Shown piece by piece: positions 42,350 through 51,002 of a stretch of DNA of 64,000 nucleotides. A program made the position numbers and the translations under genes. The DNA lies in the NCBI GenBank assembly GCA_020249465.1, contig JADCFP010000002.1:1-64000 (forward strand). The letters run 5' to 3'. How positions within the stretch are numbered: position 1 is the stretch's first letter; every line of letters starts with the position of its first letter. This DNA is from Roseomonas sp. GTDB lineage: Bacteria; Pseudomonadota; Alphaproteobacteria; Acetobacterales; Acetobacteraceae. The notes below the pieces were generated by a model. That model worked only from the letters and a program-made list of their open reading frames with translations, did no database searches and was not told where the DNA came from.

Positions 42350-43405
42350 CTATTTCAGGATGATTTCCACGCGGCGGTTCTGCGGTTCACGCACACCATC
42401 GGCGGTCGGCACCAGGTTGTTTTCTTCGCCGAAGCCGCGTGTCACGATTTCGTTCCGCGGCACACCACGGCGCACCAACTCAGCCGCCACCGCATTCGCG
42501 CGGCGGATGGAAAGCTGCATGTTGTAATCCGCCGGGCCAGAGCGATCAGTAAAGCCGTTCACTTCAATGCGGGTCACGCCAGCGCCGCGAGCAGAAGCAG
42601 CTTCACCGATGATCTGGCGGGCACGATCGGTCAGGTCCGCCTTGCTCCAGTCAAAGAAGACCAGGAAGGTGCGGGCCGCAGCCACCGGGGCCGCGGCAGC
42701 AACCACGGGCGCGGCATTGAAGGCGTAGCGAAGACCGAACAGCACACCATGATTGCCGAATTCAGTACGGCCATTGTTGCTCTTGCCGGTTGCAGAGTCC
42801 GTAAACTTAATCATAGGACCCTTGTCATCGTTGAAATACCGATACTCGGCAGTGAAGGCGAGCCCAGGAACGCTGGCAATCGGGAAGGACGCGCCGGCAA
42901 TGATTTGATAAGCGAACCTGCCATCATCACCATCTGCCGTGATTCGGGTGGTCGCGTTGCTCATGCGAGCATCATCAACCGAACCAGAGTGATAACCAAT
43001 ACCGCCGCCAATATACGGCACGATAGCTGTGGTATCGATACCGATCAGCCTGAGGTCTAGATCATAGAGAATATTCGCCATGAAGGCGAGTGATTGATAC
43101 CGGCCACTGCCAGTCGCGGCCCGGTTATTGATCGTGGTCGAGTCCACATCGCTGCTGCGAATGGCCCCTTCAACTTCGGCACGGATCCCGTTACCGAAGC
43201 CGTAACCCAGGCTCAAAACGCCAACAGCGCCCGTGGAGAAGGAATTATTAAAGATGCTGCTGCCAGCTCCGCCCTCATCCTCATTCTGCCAAATGGCTCC
43301 GACGCCGCCGCCCACATAAAGGCCCTGGATATTTTGCGCGGCTGCACCACCGGCAATCAGAGCAAAGGCAGAGGCGGCCGCGACAGACCGAATTGTTGAA
43401 CGCAT
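42350..43405 (-). CDS. outer-membrane protein with OmpA-like C-terminal domain
   Basis: A 351-residue outer-membrane protein. Signal peptide RSVAAASAFALIAGGAAAQ, then an eight-strand-type beta-barrel (residues about 25-215; GLYVGGGVGAIWQNE, GVLSLGYGFGNGIRAEVEGA, VPYIGGGIGYH, GLAFTAEYRYF) and a periplasmic OmpA domain from about 240. The peptidoglycan-binding part shows FFDWSKADLT, VNGFTDRSGPADYN, SIRRANAVAAELVRRG and the final NRRVEIILK. The start has GAGGAGAATCTCCT just before it. It probably tethers the outer membrane to peptidoglycan. It has a private terminator and a long AT-rich upstream region, so it is likely a strong single-gene unit. Confidence 0.94.
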   Translation of the reverse strand: MRSTIRSVAAASAFALIAGGAAAQNIQGLYVGGGVGAIWQNEDEGGAGSSIFNNSFSTGAVGVLSLGYGFGNGIRAEVEGAIRSSDVDSTTINNRAATGSGRYQSLAFMANILYDLDLRLIGIDTTAIVPYIGGGIGYHSGSVDDARMSNATTRITADGDDGRFAYQIIAGASFPIASVPGLAFTAEYRYFNDDKGPMIKFTDSATGKSNNGRTEFGNHGVLFGLRYAFNAAPVVAAAAPVAAARTFLVFFDWSKADLTDRARQIIGEAASARGAGVTRIEVNGFTDRSGPADYNMQLSIRRANAVAAELVRRGVPRNEIVTRGFGEENNLVPTADGVREPQNRRVEIILK

Positions 43406-43834
43406 AGGAGATTCTCCTCGAAAAACATGATCATCGACATAATACCTCCCTAGCCGCGGAATGAAAGACTTAATTTAACCAGTGGCTGCGGGCCAGAAGA
43501 GCATGCGTGGCCAACCTTGGCGCTACCGAAATGCCTTCATTTGGTCATCCCGCAGGCTCCACGCCCCCCAACAAACGGCTAAACACTCCTTCTGTACAGG
43601 CATGAAGCACATGGCTAGTTTGAGTCAATTATTTGATTTAAAGGGATTTTCAACAACTCCGCCTTAAGCCCCAGGCGGGACTGGGCCCCATTCGCGCGCC
43701 AAGCAATTTTTTGGCGCAAAGGCACCAGAGAGATAAATCGCTGGCACACGAGCCAAACGCATGCCTTGGCATGAAAGTCACAAAACTACGGCACTGTTGC
43801 CATTTTGTCACTCAAAGCTGGGGCTTTGATCCCT
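43406..43834. other. AT-rich region upstream of the porin gene
   Basis: These 429 bases between the porin (minus) and amidase (minus) genes hold no gene I can support. Around 43620-43660 there is a run of AT-rich sequence unusual for this window. On the minus strand it contains TTGAAA followed 16 bases later by TAATTG, and TTGACT further on, all candidates for porin promoters. Two hairpins are visible: CCGCCT/AGGCGG at 43659-43678, and TCAAAGC/GCTTTGA at 43812-43829, just behind the amidase stop. Neither has a proper T-run. Confidence 0.5.
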
Positions 43835-45331
43835 TCAATCCCAGCCAACCGCGCCCGGCATCTCCTTCACCGGCTTGGCCGCCTTCAGCTTCGCCAAATC
43901 CGGCAGGGGGCGACAGCGCAGCGGATCGCCCGCAAAGGCTTCCTCAATCGCCGCCGCGACCCCCAGCACCAGCCGATCCCCGCCGCGCGGCCCCACCACC
44001 TGCAAGCCGAAGGGCATGCCGTTGCGGTCCAGCCCCATCGGGATCGAAATCGCCGGATGGCCGCAGAGCGTCGGGTAATAGGCAAGCGCCAACCAATGGA
44101 AGTAGGTCCGCGTCGGCTGGCCATCAATTTCCGCCGGAAAAAGCTCCTTCCAGGGCCGGGGCGAGATCGTGATCGCTGGCGTGATCAGCACATCATGCGC
44201 GGCGAAAAACCCTTGCCAGGCGCGGTACATCGTGGTCTGCGCCGCCGCGGCGCGGGCGTAATCATCCAGGCTATAGCGCAGCCCCTCTTCCACATTGGCG
44301 CGCACATTGGGCCCAACATCCTCAGGGCGCGTACGGCATTTTTCCAGGTGAGAGGTCAGGAAGCCCGCCGCGCGCAGCACCTCAAACGCCTCATCACCGC
44401 CGGTGCAATCCGGGTGCGCCGCTTCCGCCGCGCCGAACATGGGGGCGATGGCGCCGGCGCGGTCAGCAAAGATGTTGCGGATATGGTTTTCGGTCGGCGC
44501 CTGGCCGAAATCCGGGCTGAAAGCCAAGCGTAGGCTGGCAAGGTCATAACGCGGCACGGGGAAATAGAGGCTCGGCTCTTCACGCACATAGCCATCGTGC
44601 AAAGTATAGGCGAGAGGATCGCGCGCATCATCAGACGCCATGGCCGACAGCAATAGGCAAACATCGGCCACACTGCGCGCCATGGGGCCAAGCACCGGCA
44701 GACCAGACCAGCCATGGGCGCGCTTTTCGGAAGGCACCAGGCCGGGCGATGGCCGATAGCCGACAATGCCATTGAAGGCCGCCGGGTTACGGAGCGAACC
44801 GCCGGTGTCAGAGCCGGAGCAGATCGGGAACATATTGGTCGCCAGCGCCACACCTGAACCGCCTGAAGACCCGGCAGCGGATTTCATCGGATCAAAGGGA
44901 TTGCCTGTCACGCCATAGACGGCGTTGCGCGTATTGGCGCCGGCACCAAATTCAGGCGTATTGGTCTTGCCCGCAACAATCGCGCCATTGGCGCGAAGAT
45001 TGGCGACCATGCCGCAATCCGCATCGGGCACGAAATCGCGAAAGATCGGGCTGCCATAGGTGGTGCGGAGCCCCGCGGTTTCCTCCAAATCCTTGATGCC
45101 CACGGGCAAGCCATGCAGCGGGCCCAATTCATCGCCGCGCATCACGGCGGCTTCGGCTTCGCGCGCGGCGGCGCGGGCGCGGTCCTCATCCAGGGCCACC
45201 ACGGCATTCACCGCGTGGTTCACCTCCCCGATGCGCTTCAGGCAGCTTTCCAGCAATTCCACTGGGGAAAGCTTGCGCCGCCCAATCAGGCGGCGCGCTT
45301 CAATCGCGGTCAGGTCACAGGGTTCGGTCAT
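43835..45331 (-). CDS. amidase-signature enzyme (amidase A)
   Basis: A 498-residue amidase-signature hydrolase. The Ser-cisSer-Lys triad fits Lys80 (LPVGIKDLEET), Ser155 (AGSSGGSG) and Ser179 (SDTGGSLR). The C-terminal HPAISIPMGLDRNGMPFGLQVVG is standard. No signal peptide, so cytoplasmic. The family spans amide, carbamoyl and aryl-acylamide hydrolysis, and GatA-like members also exist, but no gatB or gatC is near and GatA-specific context is absent. It follows the gamma-glutamyltransferase gene by 39 bases on the same strand, suggesting a shared amide or gamma-glutamyl catabolism operon. Confidence 0.92.
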   Translation of the reverse strand: MTEPCDLTAIEARRLIGRRKLSPVELLESCLKRIGEVNHAVNAVVALDEDRARAAAREAEAAVMRGDELGPLHGLPVGIKDLEETAGLRTTYGSPIFRDFVPDADCGMVANLRANGAIVAGKTNTPEFGAGANTRNAVYGVTGNPFDPMKSAAGSSGGSGVALATNMFPICSGSDTGGSLRNPAAFNGIVGYRPSPGLVPSEKRAHGWSGLPVLGPMARSVADVCLLLSAMASDDARDPLAYTLHDGYVREEPSLYFPVPRYDLASLRLAFSPDFGQAPTENHIRNIFADRAGAIAPMFGAAEAAHPDCTGGDEAFEVLRAAGFLTSHLEKCRTRPEDVGPNVRANVEEGLRYSLDDYARAAAAQTTMYRAWQGFFAAHDVLITPAITISPRPWKELFPAEIDGQPTRTYFHWLALAYYPTLCGHPAISIPMGLDRNGMPFGLQVVGPRGGDRLVLGVAAAIEEAFAGDPLRCRPLPDLAKLKAAKPVKEMPGAVGWD

Positions 45332-45370
45332 CGGCGTTTCCTTGGTTTTTTCTTGAAATTGCGCGGCTGA

Positions 45371-46975
45371 TCAGTAGCCCATCGCGCAGCCATCCTTGCG
45401 CGGGTCAGAACCACCCACCAGGCAGCCCTTTTCATGGTCAATAAAAATCGCCTGACCACCGCCATGGGGCTTGTCGATGCCTTCGCAGACATGGCCAAGG
45501 CGATTCAGCTGATCAATCACCGCGCCGCTGAAGCCGCGTTCCACCTGCACCTTGCCATCCTGCGGCATCAGGCGCGGCAGATCGATCGCTTCCTGCACAT
45601 CCAAACCGAATTCGAAATGATTGGTCAGGAAGTAGCTATGACCGGTCGGCTGATAGCGCCCGCCCATCACGCCATAGGGCATGATGGCGCGGCCATTCTT
45701 CATCACCATGCCGGGAATGATGGTATGCAGCGGGCGCTTATTGGGCGCGATGCAATTCGGATGGCCTTCCTGCAAGCGGAAACCAAAACCGCGATTCTGC
45801 AGCATGACACCGGATTTTTCCGCAAGGATGCCAGACCCGAAACCTTCAAACAGCGAATTGATGAAGGAACAGGCATTGCCATCCTTATCTACCACGCAAA
45901 GATAGACCGTGTCCTTATGCTTGTTCAGATCACTCTCACCGGCTGCCGGCAATTCCGGCAGCGCCGCATCATCGCGAATCAGGCCCGCAAGGCGCTTCAG
46001 GTAATCCGCATTCAAAAGCTTTTCGACCGGCACATTCACTTGCGAAGGATCCGCGAGGAAGGCATCGCGGTCCCGATAGGCCATGCGCGCGGCTTCGATA
46101 TGCCGATGCAGCCGTGTGGCCGAAAGCGGTCCGCCTTCCGGCGTTGGCAGATTGGCGAGCGTGCCCAGGATTTGCAGCGCATGCAGGCCCGATCCATTGG
46201 GCGGGCATTGATAAACCTCCATCCCGCGCCAGGGGATGGAAATGGGGGTCACGAATTCCGCGACATTCTGACCATTCGCGAAATCTTCTTCGGTATGCAG
46301 ACCGCCCGCGGCGCGCAGGGTCGCCACAATATCGGCGGCCACTTCGCCCTGATAGAAGGCCGCCGCGCCACGCGCAGCGATGGCGCGCAAGGTCTTGGCC
46401 AATTCCGGCTGGCGGAAGCGCGTGCCCAGCTTGAACGCCGCGCCATTATCCAGAAAACGCCGCGCCGATGCGGGGTGCTTCAGCAATTTCCCGACCGAAC
46501 CTTCCCAATCCGCTGCCACGCGCGGGCTGATGGGGAAGCCTTCTTCGGCATAATGGATCGCCGCTTGCAGGATGCGATCAAGCCCAAGCTTGCCATGGCT
46601 GCGATTGAGCAATTCCCAAGCCGAAATCGCCCCCGGCACCGTCACCGAATGGGCCGAGGTGTTTTCCATCTTGGTCGCCCCGGTGGCACGCAGCGCCTCG
46701 GGCGTCGCGGCAGCCGGCGCACGGCCGGAACCATTCAGCGCAATCACCGTGCTGCTGCCGGCGGGCACATAAAGGCAGAAGCAATCCCCGCCAATGCCGG
46801 TCGATTCCGGTTCGATCACGCATTGTACGGCACAAGCCGCAATCGCGGCATCCATGGCATTGCCGCCGGCGCGCAGGATTTCAAGCGCGGCGAAAGTGGC
46901 TTGCGGCATGGAGGTTGCGGCCATGCCATGGGTGCCATAAGCGGGGCTGCGGCCGGCAAGGTGAAGATCACGCAT
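45371..46975 (-). CDS. gamma-glutamyltransferase-family Ntn-hydrolase
   Basis: A 534-residue GGT-family protein. These proenzymes cleave themselves before a Thr that becomes the nucleophile. Here Thr356 in KHKDTVYLCVVDKDGN is in the right place, though the usual TTH(F/Y)S motif is TVYL. GNAMDAAIAACAVQCVIEPESTGIGGD near the N-terminus and GGRYQPTGHSYFLTN near the end are typical. No signal peptide is present, unlike the periplasmic GGT of E. coli, so it is probably cytoplasmic and may act on another gamma-glutamyl or acyl substrate (cephalosporin-acylase-like branch). First gene of the operon with the downstream amidase. Confidence 0.92.
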   Translation of the reverse strand: MRDLHLAGRSPAYGTHGMAATSMPQATFAALEILRAGGNAMDAAIAACAVQCVIEPESTGIGGDCFCLYVPAGSSTVIALNGSGRAPAAATPEALRATGATKMENTSAHSVTVPGAISAWELLNRSHGKLGLDRILQAAIHYAEEGFPISPRVAADWEGSVGKLLKHPASARRFLDNGAAFKLGTRFRQPELAKTLRAIAARGAAAFYQGEVAADIVATLRAAGGLHTEEDFANGQNVAEFVTPISIPWRGMEVYQCPPNGSGLHALQILGTLANLPTPEGGPLSATRLHRHIEAARMAYRDRDAFLADPSQVNVPVEKLLNADYLKRLAGLIRDDAALPELPAAGESDLNKHKDTVYLCVVDKDGNACSFINSLFEGFGSGILAEKSGVMLQNRGFGFRLQEGHPNCIAPNKRPLHTIIPGMVMKNGRAIMPYGVMGGRYQPTGHSYFLTNHFEFGLDVQEAIDLPRLMPQDGKVQVERGFSGAVIDQLNRLGHVCEGIDKPHGGGQAIFIDHEKGCLVGGSDPRKDGCAMGY

Positions 46976-47086
46976 CGGGTCAGGCTTCCATCAGGTAGAG
47001 TTACAGACCCCCTCATGCCCCCTCTGGCGCGCGGGGAAAAGCCCCGGGCAGTTTCACCCCCCGCGAATCTGGATTAAAGCCCCGTC

Positions 47087-47428
47087 ATGGAACCAACAGC
47101 CAGCCTTGATGAATTTCATCGGATTGATATCCGGGTCGGCACCATCCTGACCGCCGAACCCTTTCCGGAGGCGCGTAAGCCCGCCATCAAGCTCAGCATT
47201 GATTTCGGGCCCGAGATCGGCGTGAAGCGATCCTCAGCGCAATTGACCGTGCATTACACGCCCGAAGCCCTGGTTGGGCGGCAGGTGGCGGCGGTGGTGA
47301 ATTTCGCCCCGCGCCGCATTGCGGGCTTCATGAGTGAGGTTCTGGTGCTGGGTATGCCCGATGAAGCGGGGGCCGTTGTGCTGCTGGGGCCGGATCAACG
47401 CGTGCCGAATGGCGGAAGGATGTTTTGA
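47087..47428 (+). CDS. csaA: CsaA-type tRNA-binding-domain chaperone
   Basis: A 113-residue protein consisting of one OB-fold tRNA-binding domain, like Bacillus CsaA, a homodimeric chaperone with export-related activity. The core is [32 protein letters not shown], then KRSSAQLT, and [20 protein letters not shown] near the end, all family-diagnostic. The role in gram-negative cells is less settled; it may bind nascent preproteins or tRNA. Its stop overlaps the start of the phosphoribosyltransferase gene by one base. It is divergent from the gamma-glutamyltransferase gene. Confidence 0.93.
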   Translation: MEPTASLDEFHRIDIRVGTILTAEPFPEARKPAIKLSIDFGPEIGVKRSSAQLTVHYTPEALVGRQVAAVVNFAPRRIAGFMSEVLVLGMPDEAGAVVLLGPDQRVPNGGRMF

Positions 47429-47904
47429 TGGCGCAGAAATACTACACGGTTTCCTGGGACCAATTGCACCGCGATGCCAAGGCGCTGGCCTGGCGCCTGC
47501 TGGAGCGCGGCCCCTGGCGCGGCGTCGTCGCCATCACCCGCGGCGGGCTGATCCCGGCCGCCGTGGTGGCGCGGGAATTGGATTGCCGGCTGATCGAAAC
47601 CGTCTCGGTCCTCACTTACGATGAGGAAACCAAGGGCGAGCCGCGCGTGGTGAAAATGCCCGATGCGGCTGGCGATGGCGAAGGCTGGCTGCTGCTGGAT
47701 GATCTGGTGGATACCGGTACCACGGCGCGGGTAGTGCGCGCCCTGCTGCCCAGGGCGCATTTCGCGACGGTTTATGCCAAGCCCGCCGGCAAGCCGATGG
47801 TGGATACTTTTATCACCGAAGTGAGCCAGGATACCTGGATCCTGTTCCCCTGGGATACCGAGCCGCAATTCATCGCGCCGATTGCGAAATCGGCGGGGCA
47901 ATAG
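47428..47904 (+). CDS. gpt: xanthine/guanine phosphoribosyltransferase
   Basis: A 158-residue purine salvage enzyme that joins xanthine or guanine to PRPP. It starts [23 protein letters not shown]; the PRPP motif is [18 protein letters not shown] (residues about 88-105), and [20 protein letters not shown] forms the pyrophosphate-binding region. The C-terminal [12 protein letters not shown], with its tryptophans, is typical of Gpt rather than Hpt. The ATG at 47428 is in a TGATG overlap with csaA; a TTG one codon upstream is possible. Confidence 0.94.
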   Translation: MAQKYYTVSWDQLHRDAKALAWRLLERGPWRGVVAITRGGLIPAAVVARELDCRLIETVSVLTYDEETKGEPRVVKMPDAAGDGEGWLLLDDLVDTGTTARVVRALLPRAHFATVYAKPAGKPMVDTFITEVSQDTWILFPWDTEPQFIAPIAKSAGQ

Positions 47905-47934
47905 GTTTTCCTCGCACCATATCAGGATACGTCC

Positions 47935-48252
47935 ATGCCCGACATCTATCAGGACAACCGCAGCTTCATTGCTTCCCGCGCCTGGGGTGCCCGTGATTTC
48001 GCGGAAATCGAGGGCGCCACGGTGCGGCTGCATTGGACCGACCAGCCCTATATCTGGCACGTCAATGATGGCGCCGAGGTTTTCGTCGTGCTTGATGGCG
48101 CGGTTGAGATGAAATACCGGCTGAACGGGGCAGAACATTCGGTGCGCCTGGGGCCAACCGATGTTTTTGTGGCGGATGTCGGCGATGAGCATGTCGCCCA
48201 CCCGATTGGTGCGGCGCGTATTCTGGTGGTGGAGCGCAAGGGTTCGGTGTGA
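47935..48252 (+). CDS. cupin-domain protein
   Basis: A 105-residue single cupin barrel. Motif 1 is partly seen in VNDGAEVFVVLDGAVEMKYRL, where the usual first metal His pair is missing (EVFVVLDG has only the Glu-like position). Motif 2 is GPTDVFVADVGDEHVAHPIG, with one His. The chain starts YQDNRSFIASRAWGARDFAEIEG. Without the full His set, metal binding is uncertain, so it may be a sugar- or ligand-binding cupin. It follows gpt by 30 bases on the same strand and is likely co-transcribed with csaA-gpt. Confidence 0.83.
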   Translation: MPDIYQDNRSFIASRAWGARDFAEIEGATVRLHWTDQPYIWHVNDGAEVFVVLDGAVEMKYRLNGAEHSVRLGPTDVFVADVGDEHVAHPIGAARILVVERKGSV

Positions 48253-48347
48253 ATTGCGCCTTCGTCGCTCACATTCTGGCAGGTGAGATCGCTGAGGCCT
48301 CGGCGCCAAGGCGTTAGGTGTAAGTGTCCCAATAAGGCTTGGGGGCG

Positions 48348-48512
48348 TTACGCCGGTGCATCCAAGCCAAATTCCGCGATTACCAGCGCTGCCCGCACCA
48401 ATCGCGCAGTCGGTGCTGGCGGGTTTTCCAAATGCGCCAGTATGCGCAGGCTATCGCGCTCGGTCATTATCAAAGGCGCTGTCGCCGAAGCCTCAATTTG
48501 CTCTTTCATCAT
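48348..48512 (-). pseudogene. possible remnant of a DUF1778 (TacA-type) antitoxin
   Basis: A 54-codon open frame. Its middle, MTERDSLRILAHLENPPAPT, resembles the C-terminal toxin-binding part of DUF1778/TacA antitoxins, where an acidic DS..LL..L(E/D)(N/A)PP.PN segment is typical. The N-terminal ribbon-helix-helix DNA-binding part is absent, and the frame starts with ATGATG 8 bases behind the stop of the CNNM-type gene. No GNAT toxin gene follows. It is either a decayed antitoxin or a small free-standing gene that happens to look like one. It has no strong ribosome site. Confidence 0.45.
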
Positions 48513-48520
48513 TTATGGCT

Positions 48521-49834
48521 CTACCCCCCGCCGCCATCGCCACCGGCTTCTTCCCGGCTGGCCAGCACCTTGTCCACGCGCCTGCCATCCATATCCACAA
48601 TCTCAAAACGCCAGCCGGCCCAGACGATGCGATCCCCCTCACGCGGGACCCGGCGCAGCAGGGCCAGCATCAGCCCCGCCACGGTGTGATAAGTCCCGGC
48701 GCCGGGCATTTCCGGTAGGTCAAGCCGCGCGCGCAATTCATCGGATGGCATGCTGCCATCCAGCAAAAGGGATCCATCAAAGCGCAGCACCGCCGCCTCC
48801 GCCGGCATGGGCTCACTTGGACCCAATTCGCCGATGATCGCCTCCAGCAGGTCAGACGCGGTCACCATCCCTTCGAAGGACCCGTATTCATCCATCACCA
48901 GCGCCATGCCCAGCGGATCGCCACGCAGGCGTTCCAGCGCATCCAGCGCGGTCAGCGTATCGGGCAGCACCATGGGCTGACGCAGGGCAGCATCAAGCGA
49001 CATGGGCCCGCCCGCCAGAAGTTGATCAAGCAAATCCTTGGCCGCGACCACGCCGACCACATTATCCACCCGCCCATCCGCCACAATAAAGCGCGTGACA
49101 TGCGCGGCGCGCAGCCGCTCGGGCAGGTTTTCCAAAGGTTCATTACGGTCCAGCCAGGCGATGTCATTGCGCGGCGTCATCAGCGCGCGCACGGGCTTGT
49201 CACCCAGCCGCAGCACGCGTTCGATCATGTGGCGTTCTTCGGTTTCCAATGCGCCGGCCTGGGCACCTTCCGCCACCACGGCCTTTACTTCCTCTTCCGT
49301 CACGGATTGATCGGAGGCGCTGACAGGGCCGAAAAACCGCAACACCAGGGCGGAAGATGCGCCCAAAAGCCAGACCATCGGCGCGGTGAAGCGCGCGAGC
49401 AGCGCCAGCGGGCGCGCCACTAGAATGGCGATCTTCTCGGGCTCGCGCAGCGCCAATTGCTTGGGCACCAATTCGCCCAGGATCAGGCTGAGATAGGTGA
49501 TCACCAGCACCACCAGCGCAAACGCCACTTCCTGCACGAAAGGCACTGGGAAGGGCAGCATTTCCAGGCCGGCGGCAACGGTGCCGGCCAGCCGCGCGCC
49601 ACCGAAGGCACCGGCGATAATGCCAACCATGGTGATGCCAACCTGCACGGTGGGCAGGAAGCGCTGCGGGTCCTCGGCGAGCGCCAGCGCCGTATCTGCG
49701 CCCCGCACGCCGCGCTTTTGCATGGCCATCAGCCGGGATCGGCGGGACGACACAATCGCCAATTCCGACATGGCAAAGGCACCATTCAGCAGAACCAGCA
49801 GCAGGATGATCAGAATTTCCAGGGCCGTGCCCAT
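48521..49834 (-). CDS. CNNM/HlyC-CorC family transporter-like protein
   Basis: A 437-residue inner-membrane protein often annotated as hemolysin-like; relatives act in magnesium or cobalt transport and resistance. The DUF21 region spans residues about 1-190, with hydrophobic helices near 5-25, 60-85, 95-120 and 130-150, and SELAIVSSRRSRLMAM. Two CBS units follow (MTPRNDIAWLDR near 220; DALERLRGDPLGMALVMDEYGSFEGMVTASDLLEAIIGEL near 290-335). A CorC_HlyC domain ends the chain (VAGLMLALLRRVPREGDRIVWAGWRFEIVDMDGRRVDKV). Length fits the family. The start is divergent from the phosphatase gene. The tail ends in a glycine-rich GGDGGGG. Confidence 0.94.
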   Translation of the reverse strand: MGTALEILIILLLVLLNGAFAMSELAIVSSRRSRLMAMQKRGVRGADTALALAEDPQRFLPTVQVGITMVGIIAGAFGGARLAGTVAAGLEMLPFPVPFVQEVAFALVVLVITYLSLILGELVPKQLALREPEKIAILVARPLALLARFTAPMVWLLGASSALVLRFFGPVSASDQSVTEEEVKAVVAEGAQAGALETEERHMIERVLRLGDKPVRALMTPRNDIAWLDRNEPLENLPERLRAAHVTRFIVADGRVDNVVGVVAAKDLLDQLLAGGPMSLDAALRQPMVLPDTLTALDALERLRGDPLGMALVMDEYGSFEGMVTASDLLEAIIGELGPSEPMPAEAAVLRFDGSLLLDGSMPSDELRARLDLPEMPGAGTYHTVAGLMLALLRRVPREGDRIVWAGWRFEIVDMDGRRVDKVLASREEAGGDGGGG

Positions 49835-49943
49835 TTTACATTCCCAAAGGCGGCAGATGCCGCGCGCCTTCTAAATCAGTTTCGCCCCGCTTGAAACAAT
49901 CCAGCCGCATGGCCAGCGCCGCGCTTTCTGGCATAAATCGCCC

Positions 49944-50690
49944 ATGACCCAGCAATTGCCGCGGCTTCTGCCGCTTGAAGGTGCCTCCAACCTCCGTGAT
50001 TTGGGGGGCTGGCGCGGCCATCAGGGCCGGGCCTTGCGCCATGGCGTGCTGTTCCGGTCCGATGCGCTGCATCGGCTGACCGATCAGGATTTGCTGACGC
50101 TGGAAGCAACGGGCCTCAGCACCGTCTGCGATTTGCGCGGCAGGCATGAAGCCGCCGCCGCCCCTTCCCGCCTGCCACCAGGCGCGCGGGCCGTGCCGCT
50201 GCCGATTGAACCGCGCATCGGCGCCTCGCTCCGTGATCTTTTGGCCAATGGCGCGGCAACGCGGGCCGAGACAACGCGGCTGCTCGGCGTTGCCTATTTG
50301 AATTACGCGACCGAGCAATTGCCGGTCTATCGCCAGCTTTGTGATCTGATCCTGGAAGATGAGCGCCGGCCGCTGCTGTTCCATTGCTCGGCGGGGAAGG
50401 ACCGGACCGGGCTTGGGGCGGCGCTGATCCTGACCGCGCTTGGCGTTTCGCGGGAGCAAATCCTGGCGGATTATGTGGCAACCGACCAATTCTGGCGGCG
50501 CGACCACCCCCTGCCGGATGAGGCGCCAGAGGAAGCCAAGCAGGCCATCCTGGATACCCACCCGGCGCTGCTGGCCGCTGCCTTGGAGGCGGCGGTGGCA
50601 CCCTTCGGGTCTGAGGCTGGTCTGCTGGAAGATGGGCTTGGCCTGACACCGGCGCGACTTGCTGGCTTCCGCGCGGCCTTGCTGGATTAG
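49944..50690 (+). CDS. tyrosine-protein-phosphatase-like enzyme
   Basis: A 248-residue protein phosphatase of the bacterial Tyr/Ser phosphatase group (Pfam Y_phosphatase3). The P-loop HCSAGKDRTG at residues 147-156 has catalytic Cys148 and Arg154. ASNLRDLGGW at the N-terminus and VLFRSDALHRLTDQDL are the usual flanking motifs. These enzymes resemble Mycobacterium PtpB and can also act on phosphoinositides; the substrate here is unknown. No signal peptide. The Phd-VapC operon begins 72 bases downstream with its own palindrome, so the two are probably separate units. Confidence 0.93.
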   Translation: MTQQLPRLLPLEGASNLRDLGGWRGHQGRALRHGVLFRSDALHRLTDQDLLTLEATGLSTVCDLRGRHEAAAAPSRLPPGARAVPLPIEPRIGASLRDLLANGAATRAETTRLLGVAYLNYATEQLPVYRQLCDLILEDERRPLLFHCSAGKDRTGLGAALILTALGVSREQILADYVATDQFWRRDHPLPDEAPEEAKQAILDTHPALLAAALEAAVAPFGSEAGLLEDGLGLTPARLAGFRAALLD

Positions 50691-50721
50691 GCGGCCGCTT
50701 ATGTGCTGGACAAAAGCCGCG

Positions 50722-50753
50722 CCATCTGGCTAGATAGCTATCTGGCCAGATGG
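50722..50753. promoter_or_regulatory. 32-bp palindromic operator of the toxin-antitoxin pair
   Basis: A 32-bp inverted repeat with 15 of 16 base pairs matching, centred at 50737.5. The outer arms are CCATCTGGC (50722-50730) and GCCAGATGG (50745-50753); the core AGATAGCTATCT (50732-50743) is itself a perfect palindrome. It ends 9 bases before the antitoxin ATG. Such sites directly upstream are the binding sites of Phd/VapB-type antitoxins that repress their own operon. As RNA the same sequence would form a hairpin over the ribosome-binding region. Confidence 0.8.
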
Positions 50754-50762
50754 ATCAGCAAT

Positions 50763-51002
50763 ATGAATGTCCCCCTTTTCGATGCCAAAAACCGGCTCAG
50801 CGCCCTGGTTGATCAAGTGGTCCGCGGCCAGGAAGTCACCATCACGCGCCGGGGGATCCCGGTGGCGAAACTGGTGCCCGTTTTACCAAGCTTCGATCAG
50901 GAAAAGGCGCGGCAAACCGCCGAGGCGCTGCGCGCCGCCAGCCGCGGAGCGAAGCTGGCCGGCATCCCCATCAAGGAATTGGTCGAAGAAGGCCGCAAGT
51001 GA
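50763..51002 (+). CDS. Phd/YefM-type antitoxin
   Basis: A 79-residue antitoxin. The N-terminal part, FDAKNRLSALVDQVVRGQEVTITRRGIPVAKLVPV, is the Phd/YefM DNA-binding fold. The C-terminal tail (ARQTAEALRAASRGAKLAGIPIKELVEEG) is the expected toxin-binding helix. The frame is open from 50703, but those 20 codons run through the palindromic operator, so the ATG at 50763 is the start. No clear ribosome site lies before it. It overlaps the toxin gene by 4 bases (GTGA), so antitoxin translation likely drives toxin translation. It should repress its own promoter together with the toxin. Confidence 0.92.
   Translation: MNVPLFDAKNRLSALVDQVVRGQEVTITRRGIPVAKLVPVLPSFDQEKARQTAEALRAASRGAKLAGIPIKELVEEGRK

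Noticed and set aside
45434-47077. 547-codon open frame on the plus strand
   Set aside because: It is fully antisense to the gamma-glutamyltransferase gene, whose motifs are clear. The plus-strand translation is His/Arg-rich and family-less, a normal artefact of GC-rich codon use.
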